Notes under the pieces: model-generated
What the model saw: the letters and a program-made list of their open reading frames with translations, nothing else
Databases searched by the model: none
What the model was told of the DNA's origin: nothing
Translations under genes and position numbers: made by a program
Part shown: piece by piece, positions 22,181 through 31,499 of the stretch
How the letters are laid out: every line of letters starts with the position of its first letter
Numbering within the stretch: position 1 is the first letter of the stretch
From: Collinsella sp. An7
Lineage (GTDB): Bacteria; Actinomycetota; Coriobacteriia; Coriobacteriales; Coriobacteriaceae
DNA: 64,000 bases
Direction of reading: 5' to 3'
Assembly (NCBI RefSeq): GCF_002159335.1
Contig: NZ_NFHP01000003.1
Location: 248,001 to 312,000, forward strand

Positions 22181-24436
22181 TTACGCCTCGTGGTGACGGC
22201 GCGGGACGCGGCCGTTGCCCCCGTTGTCGCCCGGACGACGGGTACGGCGCTCGCGATCCTTGGAATCGCGGCGCGGACGCCCGCCAAAGCCGCGGCCGTC
22301 GTCGTGCGAGGCACCGTGACCGCCGTGCGACGCTCCGGCCGGAGCCTCGGGCTTATCAAGACGGTCGAGCGAGATCTTGCCCTTTTCGTCGATCTCGATG
22401 ATCTTAACCTTGACCTCGTCGCCGACGTTGAGCACGTCCTCCACGCGCTCGACGCGGCCGGTGGCCACGCGCGAGATGTGGAGCAGGCCGTCCTTGTTGC
22501 CAAAGAGGCGGACGAACGCGCCGAAGGGCTGGATGGTCACCACGCGACCATCGTAGACCTCGCCCACCTCGGGCTCCTTGACGATGAGGTTGATGCGCTC
22601 GATGGCCTCCTCAACCGAGGTGCCCACACCGCCCACGTAGACGGTACCGTCCTCGTGGATGTCCACAGAAGCGCCGGTCTCGTCCTGGATGCCGCGGATG
22701 GTCTCGCCACCCTTGCCGATGACCTCACGGATCTTGTCAACGGGGACCTCGATCGTGGAGATGCGCGGCGCGGTGGGACGGGTCTCCTCAGCCGGGCCGG
22801 GTACGGCCTCGAGCATCTTGGAGAGGATGAACGCGCGGCCCTGCTTGGCCTGCTCGAGAGCGGTCTTGAGGATCTCGAAGGTGAGGCCGGTGGCCTTGTT
22901 GTCCATCTGAAGCGCCGTGATGCCGCGCTCAGTGCCCGTCACCTTGAAGTCCATGTCGCCGAGGAAGTCCTCGATGCCCTGGATGTCGGAGAGGACGACC
23001 GTCTTGCCCTCCTCCTGGATGAGGCCCATGGCGATGCCGGAGACCGGGCGCTTGAGCGGCACGCCACCGTCCATGAGCGCCAGGCAGCTCGCGCAGGTGG
23101 ACGCCATCGACGAGGAGCCGTTGGACTCCATGACCTCGGAGACCACGCGGATCGCGTAGGGGAACTCCTTCTCGTCGGGCAGCACCGGCAGAAGGGCGCG
23201 CTCGGCAAGGTTGCCGTGGCCGATCTCGCGACGCTTGGGCGCGCCGATGCGGCCGGTCTCGCCCGTGCAGAAGGGCGGGAAGTTGTACTGGTGCATGTAG
23301 CGCTTGCTGTCGACGGGCTCGATCGTGTCGAGGCGCTGGCCCTCGTTGAGCATGCCGAGCGTAAGGACCGAGAGCACCTGAGTCTGGCCGCGCTGGAAGA
23401 GGCCCGAACCGTGAACGAGCGGCAGGTAATAGCCCTTGATCATGAGCGGGCGGATCTCGTCGGCGGCGCGACCGTCGACGCGCTCACCGGTCTCGACGAC
23501 CATCGAGCGCATGGCCTTCTTCTCGAGCTTTTTGAGGTTGACCGGGATCTCGCGCTCCCAAGCGAGCTGCTCGTCCTCGGTAAACTCGGCGCGGATGCGG
23601 TCCTTGAGCTCCTCCACGTGCGAGATGCGACTGAGCTTGTCGGCGTCGGAGAGGGCGGCGTACATCTCGTCGTAGTGGGCGAAGATGCGCTCCTCAACCT
23701 CGGGCACAGGCTCGTCGAGAATGTACTCCTTGGGCTCGATTGCGCCGTTGACGCGCTCCCACTCCGCCACAAACTCGAGCTGCGCGTCGCAGAAGGCGCC
23801 GATGGCCTCCTGGCCAAACTGCATCGCGGCGAGCATGTCCTCCTCGGTCACCTCGTCGGCACCGGCCTCGACCATCGAGATAAAGTCGCGGGTGCCCGCA
23901 AGCTCAAGATCGAGGTCGGACGACTCGCGCTCCTCGTAGGTGGGGTTGACGATGAACTCGCCCGTCTCGGTGTTACGGCCGATGCGCACGCACGCGAGCG
24001 GCCCCTCAAAGGGCACGCCGCCGAGCGTGAGGGCAAGGCTAGCGCCCATGGTGCAAATGACGTCGAAGGGGTTCTTCTGGTCGGTCACGAGCGAGGTCGC
24101 GACGATCTGCACTTCGTTGCGGAAGCCATCCGGGAAGCTCGGACGGATGGGACGGTCGATCATGCGCGCGGTGAGCGTAGCCTTCTCGGTGGGACGACCC
24201 TCGCGCTTGAGGTAGCCGCCCGGAATGCGGCCGGCCGAGTAGAGCTTCTCGTTGAAGTCGACCGTGAGCGGGAAGAAGTCGTAGTTCTTGCGTTCCTTGG
24301 AGACCACCACCGTCATGAGCATGGTGGTGTCGCCCTGCTTGACCAGCACGGCGCCGGTGGCCTGCTTGGCGAGCTCGCCGGCCTCGAGCGTGTAGGTCTT
24401 ACCGTAGAGCTCGAATGTCTTGGTTACCTTTTCCAT
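22181..24436 (-). CDS. pnp: Polynucleotide phosphorylase
   Basis: This 3'-to-5' phosphorolytic exoribonuclease acts in RNA turnover. The 751-residue protein has two RNase PH domains. The second contains FQRGQTQVLSVLTLG and SGIAMGL, and the linking region an all-helical domain. A KH domain (IREVIGKGGETIRGIQDETG, about 590-650) and an S1 domain (GEVYDGRVVTIQPFGAFVRL, about 665-735) follow. A Gly/Arg/His-rich tail (GGHGASHDDGRGFGGRP) is unusual in length and may add RNA affinity. It lies directly downstream of rpsO, the classic arrangement. Confidence 0.95.
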   Translation of the reverse strand: MEKVTKTFELYGKTYTLEAGELAKQATGAVLVKQGDTTMLMTVVVSKERKNYDFFPLTVDFNEKLYSAGRIPGGYLKREGRPTEKATLTARMIDRPIRPSFPDGFRNEVQIVATSLVTDQKNPFDVICTMGASLALTLGGVPFEGPLACVRIGRNTETGEFIVNPTYEERESSDLDLELAGTRDFISMVEAGADEVTEEDMLAAMQFGQEAIGAFCDAQLEFVAEWERVNGAIEPKEYILDEPVPEVEERIFAHYDEMYAALSDADKLSRISHVEELKDRIRAEFTEDEQLAWEREIPVNLKKLEKKAMRSMVVETGERVDGRAADEIRPLMIKGYYLPLVHGSGLFQRGQTQVLSVLTLGMLNEGQRLDTIEPVDSKRYMHQYNFPPFCTGETGRIGAPKRREIGHGNLAERALLPVLPDEKEFPYAIRVVSEVMESNGSSSMASTCASCLALMDGGVPLKRPVSGIAMGLIQEEGKTVVLSDIQGIEDFLGDMDFKVTGTERGITALQMDNKATGLTFEILKTALEQAKQGRAFILSKMLEAVPGPAEETRPTAPRISTIEVPVDKIREVIGKGGETIRGIQDETGASVDIHEDGTVYVGGVGTSVEEAIERINLIVKEPEVGEVYDGRVVTIQPFGAFVRLFGNKDGLLHISRVATGRVERVEDVLNVGDEVKVKIIEIDEKGKISLDRLDKPEAPAGASHGGHGASHDDGRGFGGRPRRDSKDRERRTRRPGDNGGNGRVPRRHHEA

Positions 24437-24569
24437 ATCTCCTCGTATCCCTCCCTGCGGCCCTTCCGCAGGGACCTCTCGGGCCGGGCGCAGTCGCCCG
24501 GCGATGTGGAGCCGAGTTTTCGGCTCCTACATGAAAGGAGCCCCCGCAGGGGCTCCGCATGTACCGCTG
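24437..24569 (-). promoter_or_regulatory. rpsO-pnp intercistronic hairpins
   Basis: Reading from rpsO toward pnp, GGAGCCCC pairs with GGGGCTCC and is followed by TTTC (about 24538-24559), a likely leaky terminator. A second hairpin, AGGAGCCG with CGGCTCC, lies at about 24511-24529. A third, CCGGGCG with CGCCCGG, lies close by. In other bacteria this interval controls pnp expression through RNase III processing and autoregulation, and the same may hold here. Confidence 0.55.
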
Positions 24570-24848
24570 TTACTGGATGTTGTCGCGGATGCCGAGCTTC
24601 GCGATGAGCTCGCGGTACTCAACGATGTCGTTCTTCTTGATGTAGGAAAGAAGACGACGACGGCGACCGACGATCATGAGCAGACCGCGGCGGGTGTGGA
24701 AGTCCTTGGGGTGGGACTTCATGTGCTCGGTGAGCTCGCGGATGCGCTCGGTGGCGATGGCCACCTGCACGCGGGGGTTGCCCGTATCGTGCTCGTTCTC
24801 GCCGAACTCGCGGACGAGCTCCGCCTTGCGCTCCTTGGAAACAGTCAT
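24570..24848 (-). CDS. rpsO: 30S ribosomal protein S15
   Basis: This 92-residue protein binds the central domain of 16S rRNA. It has the expected TGNPRVQVAIATERI, HMKSHPKDFHTRRGLL and GRRRRLLSYIKKND stretches. The length is slightly above the usual 88-89. AAAGGTG precedes the ATG. It is the first gene of the rpsO-pnp unit. Confidence 0.96.
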   Translation of the reverse strand: MTVSKERKAELVREFGENEHDTGNPRVQVAIATERIRELTEHMKSHPKDFHTRRGLLMIVGRRRRLLSYIKKNDIVEYRELIAKLGIRDNIQ

Positions 24849-24976
24849 GGTTTCACCTTTCGTTCGAATTCGCCCGAACCGGGAGGCCGCCGGTGCAGCG
24901 CGCCGCTAGGTACGGGTACCAACAGCTCGATATACTACCACATGCAGGGGCGATGCATAGAACCCACACGTCAGGA

Positions 24977-25044
24977 CTGAGAATATGGGGACGGGTGCGT
25001 TTTTCTCAAAAGTGAGAAAAACGCACCCGTCCCCATATTCTCAG
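24977..25044. repeat. Perfect 32-bp-stem hairpin with GGGGACGGGTGCG core
   Basis: Bases 24977-25008 are perfectly complementary to 25013-25044 with a four-base loop. The core GGGGACGGGTGCGTTTTTC recurs in the hairpin at 30264-30366. It lies between rpsO and recN and includes the recN stop codon. It may act as a terminator in both directions, but its perfection and recurrence suggest a mobile intergenic repeat. Confidence 0.8.
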
Positions 25045-26672
25045 AGGGTGCCGGCGTCGACGAGCATCTGCCGCGCATGGTTGAGCGAGGCCTCGGACGC
25101 ATCGCCCGAGAGCATGCGCGCGATCTCGCGCACGCGGTCGTCCCCCGCAACTTTGGTGATACGCGTCTCGGGCAGATTGTCGTCGGTCTTGCTCACCACG
25201 TAGTGCTCCCCGGCAACGACCGCAACCTGAGCAACGTGCGTGACCACGATCACCTGGTGCGTACGGGCAAGGTCGGCGAGCACCGCGGCGAGGGAGCGCG
25301 CCACGGCACCACCCACGCCCGCGTCGACCTCATCGAAGACGAGCGTGTCCACGCCATCGGCCTCACCGAGCACGACCATGCAGGCGAGCATCACCCGCGA
25401 GAGCTCACCGCCCGAAGCGATGCGCTTGAGCGGGCGCGGCGTGAGCCCCGGACCACTCCGATAGAGAAGCTCGCAGGCATCGGGGCCCGCCTCGCTCCAG
25501 CGCTCACGCGGGAGCTTCTTGGCGTCCCAGATGAGCTCAGCGCGCCCCATCTCGAGACGGGCCATCTGGCGGCCGACCTCACGGCAGAAACGCGGGCCGG
25601 CGGCGTTGCGCACCCGACGGAGCTCGCGGGCCGCCTCGGCGAGCGCAGCCTCGGCCTCGTCGCGCGCCTTGCGTGCGCGGGCGATCCGGGCCTCGCCATC
25701 CGAGACAAGCGAAAGCAGCTCACCTGCCTCCTCACGGCGCCGAAACACGTCCTCCATATGGGGGCCGAACTGCCTGAGGAGCCCCTTAAGGGCAGCATAG
25801 CGCTCCTGTGCGCGCGAGAGCTCCTCCGGGTCAAAGTCCACGCTGTCACGGTATCGCCTGAGGTCCGCTGCAACATCCTCGAGCGTGATGGCGGCACCGG
25901 CGAGCGTATCGGCAAACTCCGCGAGCTTGGCATCAACCCCGCCCATACGCGAGAGCTCGGCAATAGAGGCGTTGAGCGGGTCGAGCGCGCCGCCCTCCCC
26001 CGAGATGGCCTCGCTCGCCTCGTGGGCACAGGCGGCGAGCGCCTCAGCGTGCTCAGCGCGCGGCAGGGTCTCCTCGAGCTCCTCGAGCTCACCCTCGCGG
26101 GGATCGACCTCGTCGATGCGGTCGGCGGTAAAGCGCGCCTCCTCAAGGCGCGAGCCCTCCGTCCGGGCCGCTTCCTCCACGCGCTCAAGCTCGCGAGCCG
26201 CCTCACGCGCCGAGGCGAGCGCCGCACGATATGCCTCGAGAGCGCGCGTCACGGTATCGCCCGCCCACGCGTCGAGCATGTCCACATGCGTGGCGGCGTT
26301 GAGTAGCCGCTGGTGCTCATGCTGACCGCACAGGTCCATGAGCGGCGCCACGCGCGTGCCGAGTTCACGCACGCTCGCCAACTCGCCATCGATCTTGACG
26401 CGGCTGCGCCCGCGCGCATCCACACGGCGCGTCACGCAGAACCCTTCCGCATCGTGCACACCGGCAAAGAACCGCGCATCAACCTGCGCGGCCTGCTCTC
26501 CCTCGCGCACCATGGCGGCATCTGCACGCTCGCCCATGAGGAGCTTGAGCGCCGAGAGGAGCGCCGTCTTGCCGGCACCCGTCTCGCCCGTCAGCACGGT
26601 AAGGCCGCTTGCAAGCGAAAGATCGGCCTCGTGGATGAGCGCAAGATCGCGCACGCGCATCTCGTCAATCAT
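25041..26672 (-). CDS. recN: DNA repair protein RecN
   Basis: This SMC-like ATPase takes part in double-strand break repair. The 543-residue protein has N-terminal MIDEMRVRDLALI and Walker A GETGAGKTALL, and a long central coiled coil (about 150-370). The C-terminal ABC signature is GGELSRVMLA, with Walker B TLVFDEVDAGVGG and the H-loop region VTHVAQVAV. Its start overlaps the nadK stop by eight bases, so it is coupled to nadK upstream. Confidence 0.94.
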   Translation of the reverse strand: MIDEMRVRDLALIHEADLSLASGLTVLTGETGAGKTALLSALKLLMGERADAAMVREGEQAAQVDARFFAGVHDAEGFCVTRRVDARGRSRVKIDGELASVRELGTRVAPLMDLCGQHEHQRLLNAATHVDMLDAWAGDTVTRALEAYRAALASAREAARELERVEEAARTEGSRLEEARFTADRIDEVDPREGELEELEETLPRAEHAEALAACAHEASEAISGEGGALDPLNASIAELSRMGGVDAKLAEFADTLAGAAITLEDVAADLRRYRDSVDFDPEELSRAQERYAALKGLLRQFGPHMEDVFRRREEAGELLSLVSDGEARIARARKARDEAEAALAEAARELRRVRNAAGPRFCREVGRQMARLEMGRAELIWDAKKLPRERWSEAGPDACELLYRSGPGLTPRPLKRIASGGELSRVMLACMVVLGEADGVDTLVFDEVDAGVGGAVARSLAAVLADLARTHQVIVVTHVAQVAVVAGEHYVVSKTDDNLPETRITKVAGDDRVREIARMLSGDASEASLNHARQMLVDAGTL

Positions 26673-27522
26673 GGCGCACCCCGTAGAAGACGCGGCTCAC
26701 CGAGTTGTAGAAGCTCTCGGGGCCATAGTCGAGCAAGAGCACGTCTCCGGGTCCTCGGCTCACCTCAACGCGCTCGATGGGCTCCTCGCCCCGGTAGAAC
26801 TGCCCGTCGATGGCGACGGCGGGCACCGAGGGGCGGTCATGCGACATCGAGATGTCGATCACATCGGAGGGAGAGGTAAGAAACGCACGCGCCTGGATGG
26901 TATGCGGGGCGATGGGCACGCAGACCATTCCCGCATAGTCGGGACTCACGATGGGCCCACCGGCCGAGAGCGCGTAGCCCGTGGACCCGGTGGCGGTGGA
27001 GACGACTACGCCATCGCCGCGCAGGCGGTCGATGTGATGACCGGAGACCGTGATAGTAAACGAGACCATATCCGAGAGTGGTCCGCGGGTGAGCGCAACG
27101 TCGTTGAGGGCAAAGGACTCCTGAACCGGCTCGTCGTCCGGCGCGTCCGCCGTGAAGAGTCGGCAGGCGAGCGTTGCGCGGCGGCTCACGTGGAGCTCGC
27201 CGGCGAGCGCATCGCCCACCACCTTGAGGATGTCCGTGTCGTCGGGACTCGCGGCCGTGAGAAAGCCGACATGCCCGTAGGAGAGACCGAGGATGGGAAT
27301 CTCGCGCCACCCAACGATGCGCGCAGTGCGCAGGAGCGTACCGTCCCCGCCGAGCGAGATGGCAAGGTCCGCCTCCTCGATATCGGGGAGCTCGCGCACA
27401 CCGGAGCGCTGGTCGGGTGCCCAGACGACCTCAAAGCCCTGGCGCGAGAGCCAAAGCTCGAGCATAAGGCCGCTCTCGACGGCCTCGGTCTTGTGGTAGT
27501 TGGGCACTAGCAGGATCTTCAT
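26665..27522 (-). CDS. nadK: NAD kinase
   Basis: It phosphorylates NAD to NADP. The 285-residue protein has the GGDGT motif (SLGGDGTLLRTA, near residue 60), YGHVGFL, LNDVALTRG for NAD contact and TATGSTGYALSAGGPIV. Its order tlyA-nadK-recN is widespread in Firmicutes and Actinobacteria. It overlaps tlyA by four bases and recN by eight. Confidence 0.95.
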   Translation of the reverse strand: MKILLVPNYHKTEAVESGLMLELWLSRQGFEVVWAPDQRSGVRELPDIEEADLAISLGGDGTLLRTARIVGWREIPILGLSYGHVGFLTAASPDDTDILKVVGDALAGELHVSRRATLACRLFTADAPDDEPVQESFALNDVALTRGPLSDMVSFTITVSGHHIDRLRGDGVVVSTATGSTGYALSAGGPIVSPDYAGMVCVPIAPHTIQARAFLTSPSDVIDISMSHDRPSVPAVAIDGQFYRGEEPIERVEVSRGPGDVLLLDYGPESFYNSVSRVFYGVRHD

Positions 27523-28331
27523 AGCGTGCTCGCTTTCTCAAGAACCCGGGCAAGGTGCCCGTCCTCCTCGACGGCACCCGCGCCGTCTAGGATACCCCGC
27601 TTGCCCAACAAGAAGAACTCCACGTTGCCCTTGGCGCCCGTAATGGGCGAGCGGCAGACATCAAGCGGGGCGAGGCCGCTCGCGGCAAAGAGCCGCACGG
27701 CATCACAGAGCGTACGGCGACGCACAGCGAGGTCGCGAACGATACCGCCCTCCCCCACCTCATCGGGCGCCGCCTCAAACTGCGGCTTGACGAGGGTGAG
27801 AAAGGCGCCCGTAGGTTTGAGGACCTCAAGCACCGCCGGGAGCACGTGGGCGATGCTCGTAAAGGAGACGTCACAGACGGCAAGGTCAGCAGCGCCGCGA
27901 TAGCCAAACGCGGGAAGGTCCACGATGTTCGTCCGCTCGAGAAGCGTCACGCGCGCGTCGTTGCGCAGCGACCAGTCAAACTGAGCCCGCCCCACGTCGA
28001 CGGAGAGCACGCTCGCCGCGCCCCGCTTGAGGAGGCAATCGGTAAACCCACCTGTGGAGCAACCCACATCGAGACAGGCAAGGCCTGTCGGGTCCACCCC
28101 AAAGGCGTCGAGCGCGCCCGCGAGCTTGAGACCCCCGCGGCCCACGTAGGGCAGGCGCCCCTTAACGTGGAGCTCGGCCCCTGGTACCACGAGCATGCCG
28201 GGCGAGGTGAGCCGCTCGCCATGGGCGGAGACAAGACCGGCCATCAACGTGCGCAGGGCATCCGCGCGATCGGCGCAGATGCCCTGGGCAACAAGTTCGT
28301 CATCGAGGCGGACCTTCTTGACCTTCTTCAT
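27519..28331 (-). CDS. tlyA: TlyA family rRNA 2'-O-methyltransferase
   Basis: The 270-residue protein has an S4 RNA-binding domain at residues about 5-65 (VRLDDELVAQGICADRADA) and a Rossmann methyltransferase domain (LDVGCSTGGFTDCLL, DVGRAQFDWSLR, DVSFTSI, LVKPQFEA). Characterised members methylate 16S and 23S rRNA and influence capreomycin sensitivity. ATG at 28329-28331 is chosen because the S4 domain begins there; the ribosome site is weak. Confidence 0.92.
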   Translation of the reverse strand: MKKVKKVRLDDELVAQGICADRADALRTLMAGLVSAHGERLTSPGMLVVPGAELHVKGRLPYVGRGGLKLAGALDAFGVDPTGLACLDVGCSTGGFTDCLLKRGAASVLSVDVGRAQFDWSLRNDARVTLLERTNIVDLPAFGYRGAADLAVCDVSFTSIAHVLPAVLEVLKPTGAFLTLVKPQFEAAPDEVGEGGIVRDLAVRRRTLCDAVRLFAASGLAPLDVCRSPITGAKGNVEFFLLGKRGILDGAGAVEEDGHLARVLEKASTL

Positions 28332-28341
28332 GGGCGCCGCA

Positions 28342-28632
28342 TCAATCCGAGTCGGCCTTCGTGGCGGGCGCACCGCCAGCCGCGACATCCATCGCGCCCG
28401 ACTCAGAGCCCGACGCAGCATCTGACTCCTGCGCCTCCTCGAGCATGGCGGCCTCAGTGGGGCTCATGTCAAAGCTGTCGACAAGTTCAACCGCCTTGGA
28501 GCCGAGCTTGATGGCCTCGTCAAAGAGGTCGAGACTCCGCTCAAGCGACGTGTCCTTGGAGCGGACGGTGGTGATGATCTCGTCCAGACGCGCAGTGATG
28601 TCCTCAAAGGTATGCACGGTCGACTCGGCCAT
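28342..28632 (-). CDS. xseB: Exodeoxyribonuclease VII small subunit
   Basis: The 96-residue protein has the XseB core TFEDITARLDEIITTVRSKDTSLERSL followed by LFDEAIKL at residues 8-45. The last 40 residues are an acidic, Ala/Ser-rich extension. The catalytic large subunit XseA is not encoded in this window and must lie elsewhere. It sits 4 bp downstream of nusB. Confidence 0.88.
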   Translation of the reverse strand: MAESTVHTFEDITARLDEIITTVRSKDTSLERSLDLFDEAIKLGSKAVELVDSFDMSPTEAAMLEEAQESDAASGSESGAMDVAAGGAPATKADSD

Positions 28633-28635
28633 GAC

Positions 28636-29187
28636 CTACGCCTCCAAGCCTTCTGCGGCAACAACCTCAGCGGGAGCTTCCACAGTCTCGGACTCAACGG
28701 GCGCTTCTTCGGCCACGGGGACCTCCAGTGCGTTGGCGTCAGCCGTATAGGCTGCAGGCTCGGCAAAGAGCGACTCGTCGCTGCGAGCCACGCGCCCGAG
28801 CACGCCGTTCACAAAGCGGGACGACTCATCCGTACCATAGGCCTTGGCGATCTCGACCGCCTCGTCGATAACGACGGCGTCCTCGATTCGCTCATCGGCA
28901 AAGCGCATCTCATAGACGGCGATGCGCAGCAGGTTGCGGTCGGTACCGGGCAGGCGCGGCAAGCTCCAGTTCTCGAGCACCTGCGCAAGCGCGCGGTCGA
29001 TTACATCGAGGCACTCGTACGTTCCGCGGGCGAGCACACCGGCGTACTCCTCGAGTGGCCCCTTAGAGAGAAGGTAATCGCCCTCAAGAACCTCATCGAG
29101 CGGCACGTCGCGCGCCTCGGCCTGAAAAAGCAGCTGCACGGCCTGGCTGCGGGCACGGGTGCGCCCGCGATCGACTTTAAGACTCAC
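28636..29187 (-). CDS. nusB: Transcription antitermination protein NusB
   Basis: The 183-residue RNA-binding factor functions with S10 in rRNA antitermination. The core at residues 8-135 (RTRARSQAVQLLFQAEARD, LPGTDRNLLRIAVYEMRF, VVIDEAVEIAKAYGTDESSRFVNGVLG) is canonical. A further approximately 45-residue Glu/Ala/Val-rich tail is unusual and probably disordered. Confidence 0.93.
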   Translation of the reverse strand: MSLKVDRGRTRARSQAVQLLFQAEARDVPLDEVLEGDYLLSKGPLEEYAGVLARGTYECLDVIDRALAQVLENWSLPRLPGTDRNLLRIAVYEMRFADERIEDAVVIDEAVEIAKAYGTDESSRFVNGVLGRVARSDESLFAEPAAYTADANALEVPVAEEAPVESETVEAPAEVVAAEGLEA

Positions 29188-29190
29188 GCG

Positions 29191-29553
29191 CTACTCCTTG
29201 GGAAAAACCAGGCCATCGATGCACACGTCAACGCGGGCAACGCCAACGCCCACCTGAGCATCGATAGCGTGCACAACCGCGGTGCGAACGGCCTCGGCGA
29301 GCTTCTTGAAGGGGTACCCAAAGAACACGGTGAGGCGCACCGTGAGACAGAGCCGATCGTCGTCGGTGACCGCGGCCTCAACGGCAGGTGCCGTGGTGGT
29401 GCTGCGCGTGGAGAACATGGAGACGAGGTTGGTGGCAAGGTTCTTGTCCCCCACCGACGCAACGCCCTCGACCTCCTCGGCAGCGCGCGACACCACGGTC
29501 GCGAGCACCTCGGGTGCGATGCCGATGCCGGAAACGATGATCTCGTGTGACAT
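29191..29553 (-). CDS. Asp23/Gls24 family envelope-stress protein
   Basis: The 120-residue protein has the family pattern: IAPEVLATVVSRAAEEVEGVASVG at the N-terminus, a variable middle, and VRTAVVHAIDAQVGVGVARVDVCIDGLVF at the end. Members associate with the membrane and respond to envelope stress in Firmicutes. ATG 29551-29553 follows GGGAG. The position between efp and nusB is common in Gram-positive genomes. Confidence 0.85.
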   Translation of the reverse strand: MSHEIIVSGIGIAPEVLATVVSRAAEEVEGVASVGDKNLATNLVSMFSTRSTTTAPAVEAAVTDDDRLCLTVRLTVFFGYPFKKLAEAVRTAVVHAIDAQVGVGVARVDVCIDGLVFPKE

Positions 29554-29595
29554 GGACTCCCTCATTCCTCGCGTGAGTTGGATACGGGGGCGATG

Positions 29596-30159
29596 CTAGA
29601 CGCGGGAGACGAACTTGCCGTCGCGCGTGTCGACCTTGATGATATCACCCTGGTTGAGGTACATCGGCACCTGGATGACGGCGCCGGTCTCGATGGTGGC
29701 GGGCTTGGTGGAACCCTGAACAGTGTCGCCCTTAAAGCCAGGATCGGTCTCGGTGATCTCGACCTCGATGAACATCGGCGGGTTGACGCCCATGAGCTCA
29801 TCGTCGGCATAGAGGAGCTGGCAGATGTCATTCTCCTTGAGCCACTTAGCGTTGTCGCCGATAAAGTCCACCGGCACGGGCACCTGGTCGTAGGTCTCCA
29901 TGTTCATGAAGTAGTAGTGGTCACCGTCGTTATAGAGGTACTGCATCTCGGTGGTGGTGAGGGTGACGCTCTCAAACTTGGTGCCGGCGTTGCAGGTCTG
30001 CTCGACCACGCGACCAGTCTTGATGTCCTTGGTCTTGTAGCGAACGAACGCGCCTCCCTTGCCGGGCTTGACGTGCTGGAACTCGACGATGGTGCACACC
30101 TTGTCCTTGATGCGCAGGCCGAGACCGTTCTTAAAGTCAGCAGTGGTAATGCTTGCCAT
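29596..30159 (-). CDS. efp: Elongation factor P
   Basis: It relieves ribosome stalling at proline runs. The 187-residue protein begins MASITTADFKNGLGLRI and contains the modification-loop motif VKPGKGGAFVR, with Lys at the loop tip. Three OB-like domains follow, with QYLYNDGDHYYFMN and C-terminal IKVDTRDGKFVSRV. ATG 30157-30159 lies behind GAAAGG. No modification enzyme gene is adjacent. Confidence 0.95.
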   Translation of the reverse strand: MASITTADFKNGLGLRIKDKVCTIVEFQHVKPGKGGAFVRYKTKDIKTGRVVEQTCNAGTKFESVTLTTTEMQYLYNDGDHYYFMNMETYDQVPVPVDFIGDNAKWLKENDICQLLYADDELMGVNPPMFIEVEITETDPGFKGDTVQGSTKPATIETGAVIQVPMYLNQGDIIKVDTRDGKFVSRV

Positions 30160-30263
30160 GTGGTGCCTTTCTTGGTTGACGTGCCCACGTAGGGGCAACG
30201 GTACAGCAATCCTAAAAAGTATACTCTTTTGGTTTCATCGACGCGCGCTGCAGCTAAAACACC

Positions 30264-30366
30264 ATGAGAAAATGGGGACGGGTGCGTTTTTCTCGCCTTT
30301 GGGAATTAGGGGCCTGTCCCCAAATTCCCAAAGGCGAGAAAAACGCACCCGTCCCCATTTTCTCAT
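30264..30366. repeat. Long perfect hairpin with GGGGACGGGTGCG core
   Basis: Arms of 44 bases (30264-30307 and 30323-30366) are perfectly complementary around a 15-base loop that itself can pair (GGG/CCC). The outer part shares GGGGACGGGTGCGTTTTTC with the hairpin at 24977. It ends two bases from the Xaa-Pro peptidase stop codon and sits upstream of efp. Confidence 0.8.
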
Positions 30367-30368
30367 AC

Positions 30369-31499
30369 TTAGCAGTCGATGATCTGAAGCTCGTGCGGTG
30401 AGGTGGTAAAGGGCTCGTAGCCGTCGGCCGTCACGACGCCGTAGTCCTCGAGGCGCACGCCGCCCACGCCGGGCAGGTACACTCCGGGCTCGACGGTAAT
30501 GACGGCGCCCTCCTCGACCGTGTTGCTCTTGCGGCCAAAGACGGGCAACTCGTGGATGTCGATGCCCACGCCGTGACCAAGGCCGTGGCCGTAGTAGTCG
30601 CCATAGCCCGCATCGGAGATGATCTTGACGGAAAGCTCGTGGATGGCGCGGCCGTCAACACCGGCGTGGATCGCGCGCACGCACTCCTCGTGGGTACGGC
30701 GCACGAGGTCGTAGATCTTGCGCTGCTCCTCAGAGGGCTCGCCCACCACAACGGTACGCGTCATATCGGAGTTGTAGTCGTTCAGGCGCGCACCGTAATC
30801 CATAAGGACAAAGTCGCCCTTTTCGACCACGCGATCGGACGAGATGGCGTGCGGGTTGGCCGTGTTGGGGCCGGAGGCAACGATGGAGCCAAAGGCGAGG
30901 CCATCGGCACCCTGCTCGTACATAAAGTTCTCGAGCTCGAGCTTAATCTGCTTCTCGGTGAGGCCGGGCTTGATAAAGCCGAGCATGTGCTCAAAGGCGG
31001 CGTCGGTGATCGCCTGGGCGCGACGCATGAGCTCAATCTCCTCGGCGTCCTTGACGGCGCGCATGAGGCGCAGGTCGCCATGCATCTGCGCGATACCGCA
31101 TGCGATACCCGCGTCATCAAGACCGCGCTCGAGCCCCGTGTAGAACGCAAGCTCCATCGTGTCCTCGACGGCGATGACGCGGCAGCGCGCATCGCGGGCG
31201 CGCTGGGCAGCCCAGACGGGGATGTCGATGACCTCCATGTCGAGTTTCCAGGGAGAGTCCTCGGGGAGCTTCTCCTCAAAGCTGTTGAAATACCGCGAGT
31301 CGGTATGAAGGAGCGTCTCGTCGGCAGTGATGAAGGCGCAGTGCGGGAGCTCGCCCGTAAAGTCAAAGACTCCCTGGGCGCCCGTCAACCAGCGGAGGTT
31401 GGCCTCATCGCGGATGATAACAGCGTCGTAGCCGCGCTCGGCCATGAGCGCACGCACGCGGGCGATGCGCCCAGCCGGACCGGAAACAAACTCAGACAT
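30369..31499 (-). CDS. pepP: Xaa-Pro aminopeptidase (M24 metallopeptidase)
   Basis: The 376-residue cytosolic peptidase cleaves N-terminal residues preceding proline. A creatinase-like N-terminal domain is followed by the M24 pita-bread fold. Metal ligands are seen in [19 protein letters not shown] (two Asp), [14 protein letters not shown] (His), and VEPGVYLPG (Glu). ATG 31497-31499 follows AAAGGAC. Pairing with efp downstream, both proline-related, is common. The exact specificity (PepP or PepQ) cannot be told. Confidence 0.9.
   Translation of the reverse strand: MSEFVSGPAGRIARVRALMAERGYDAVIIRDEANLRWLTGAQGVFDFTGELPHCAFITADETLLHTDSRYFNSFEEKLPEDSPWKLDMEVIDIPVWAAQRARDARCRVIAVEDTMELAFYTGLERGLDDAGIACGIAQMHGDLRLMRAVKDAEEIELMRRAQAITDAAFEHMLGFIKPGLTEKQIKLELENFMYEQGADGLAFGSIVASGPNTANPHAISSDRVVEKGDFVLMDYGARLNDYNSDMTRTVVVGEPSEEQRKIYDLVRRTHEECVRAIHAGVDGRAIHELSVKIISDAGYGDYYGHGLGHGVGIDIHELPVFGRKSNTVEEGAVITVEPGVYLPGVGGVRLEDYGVVTADGYEPFTTSPHELQIIDC

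Noticed and set aside
22190-24607. Very long open frame antisense to pnp
   Set aside because: It is the typical antisense shadow of a GC-rich gene; pnp on the other strand has all domains, and the antisense product shows no motif.
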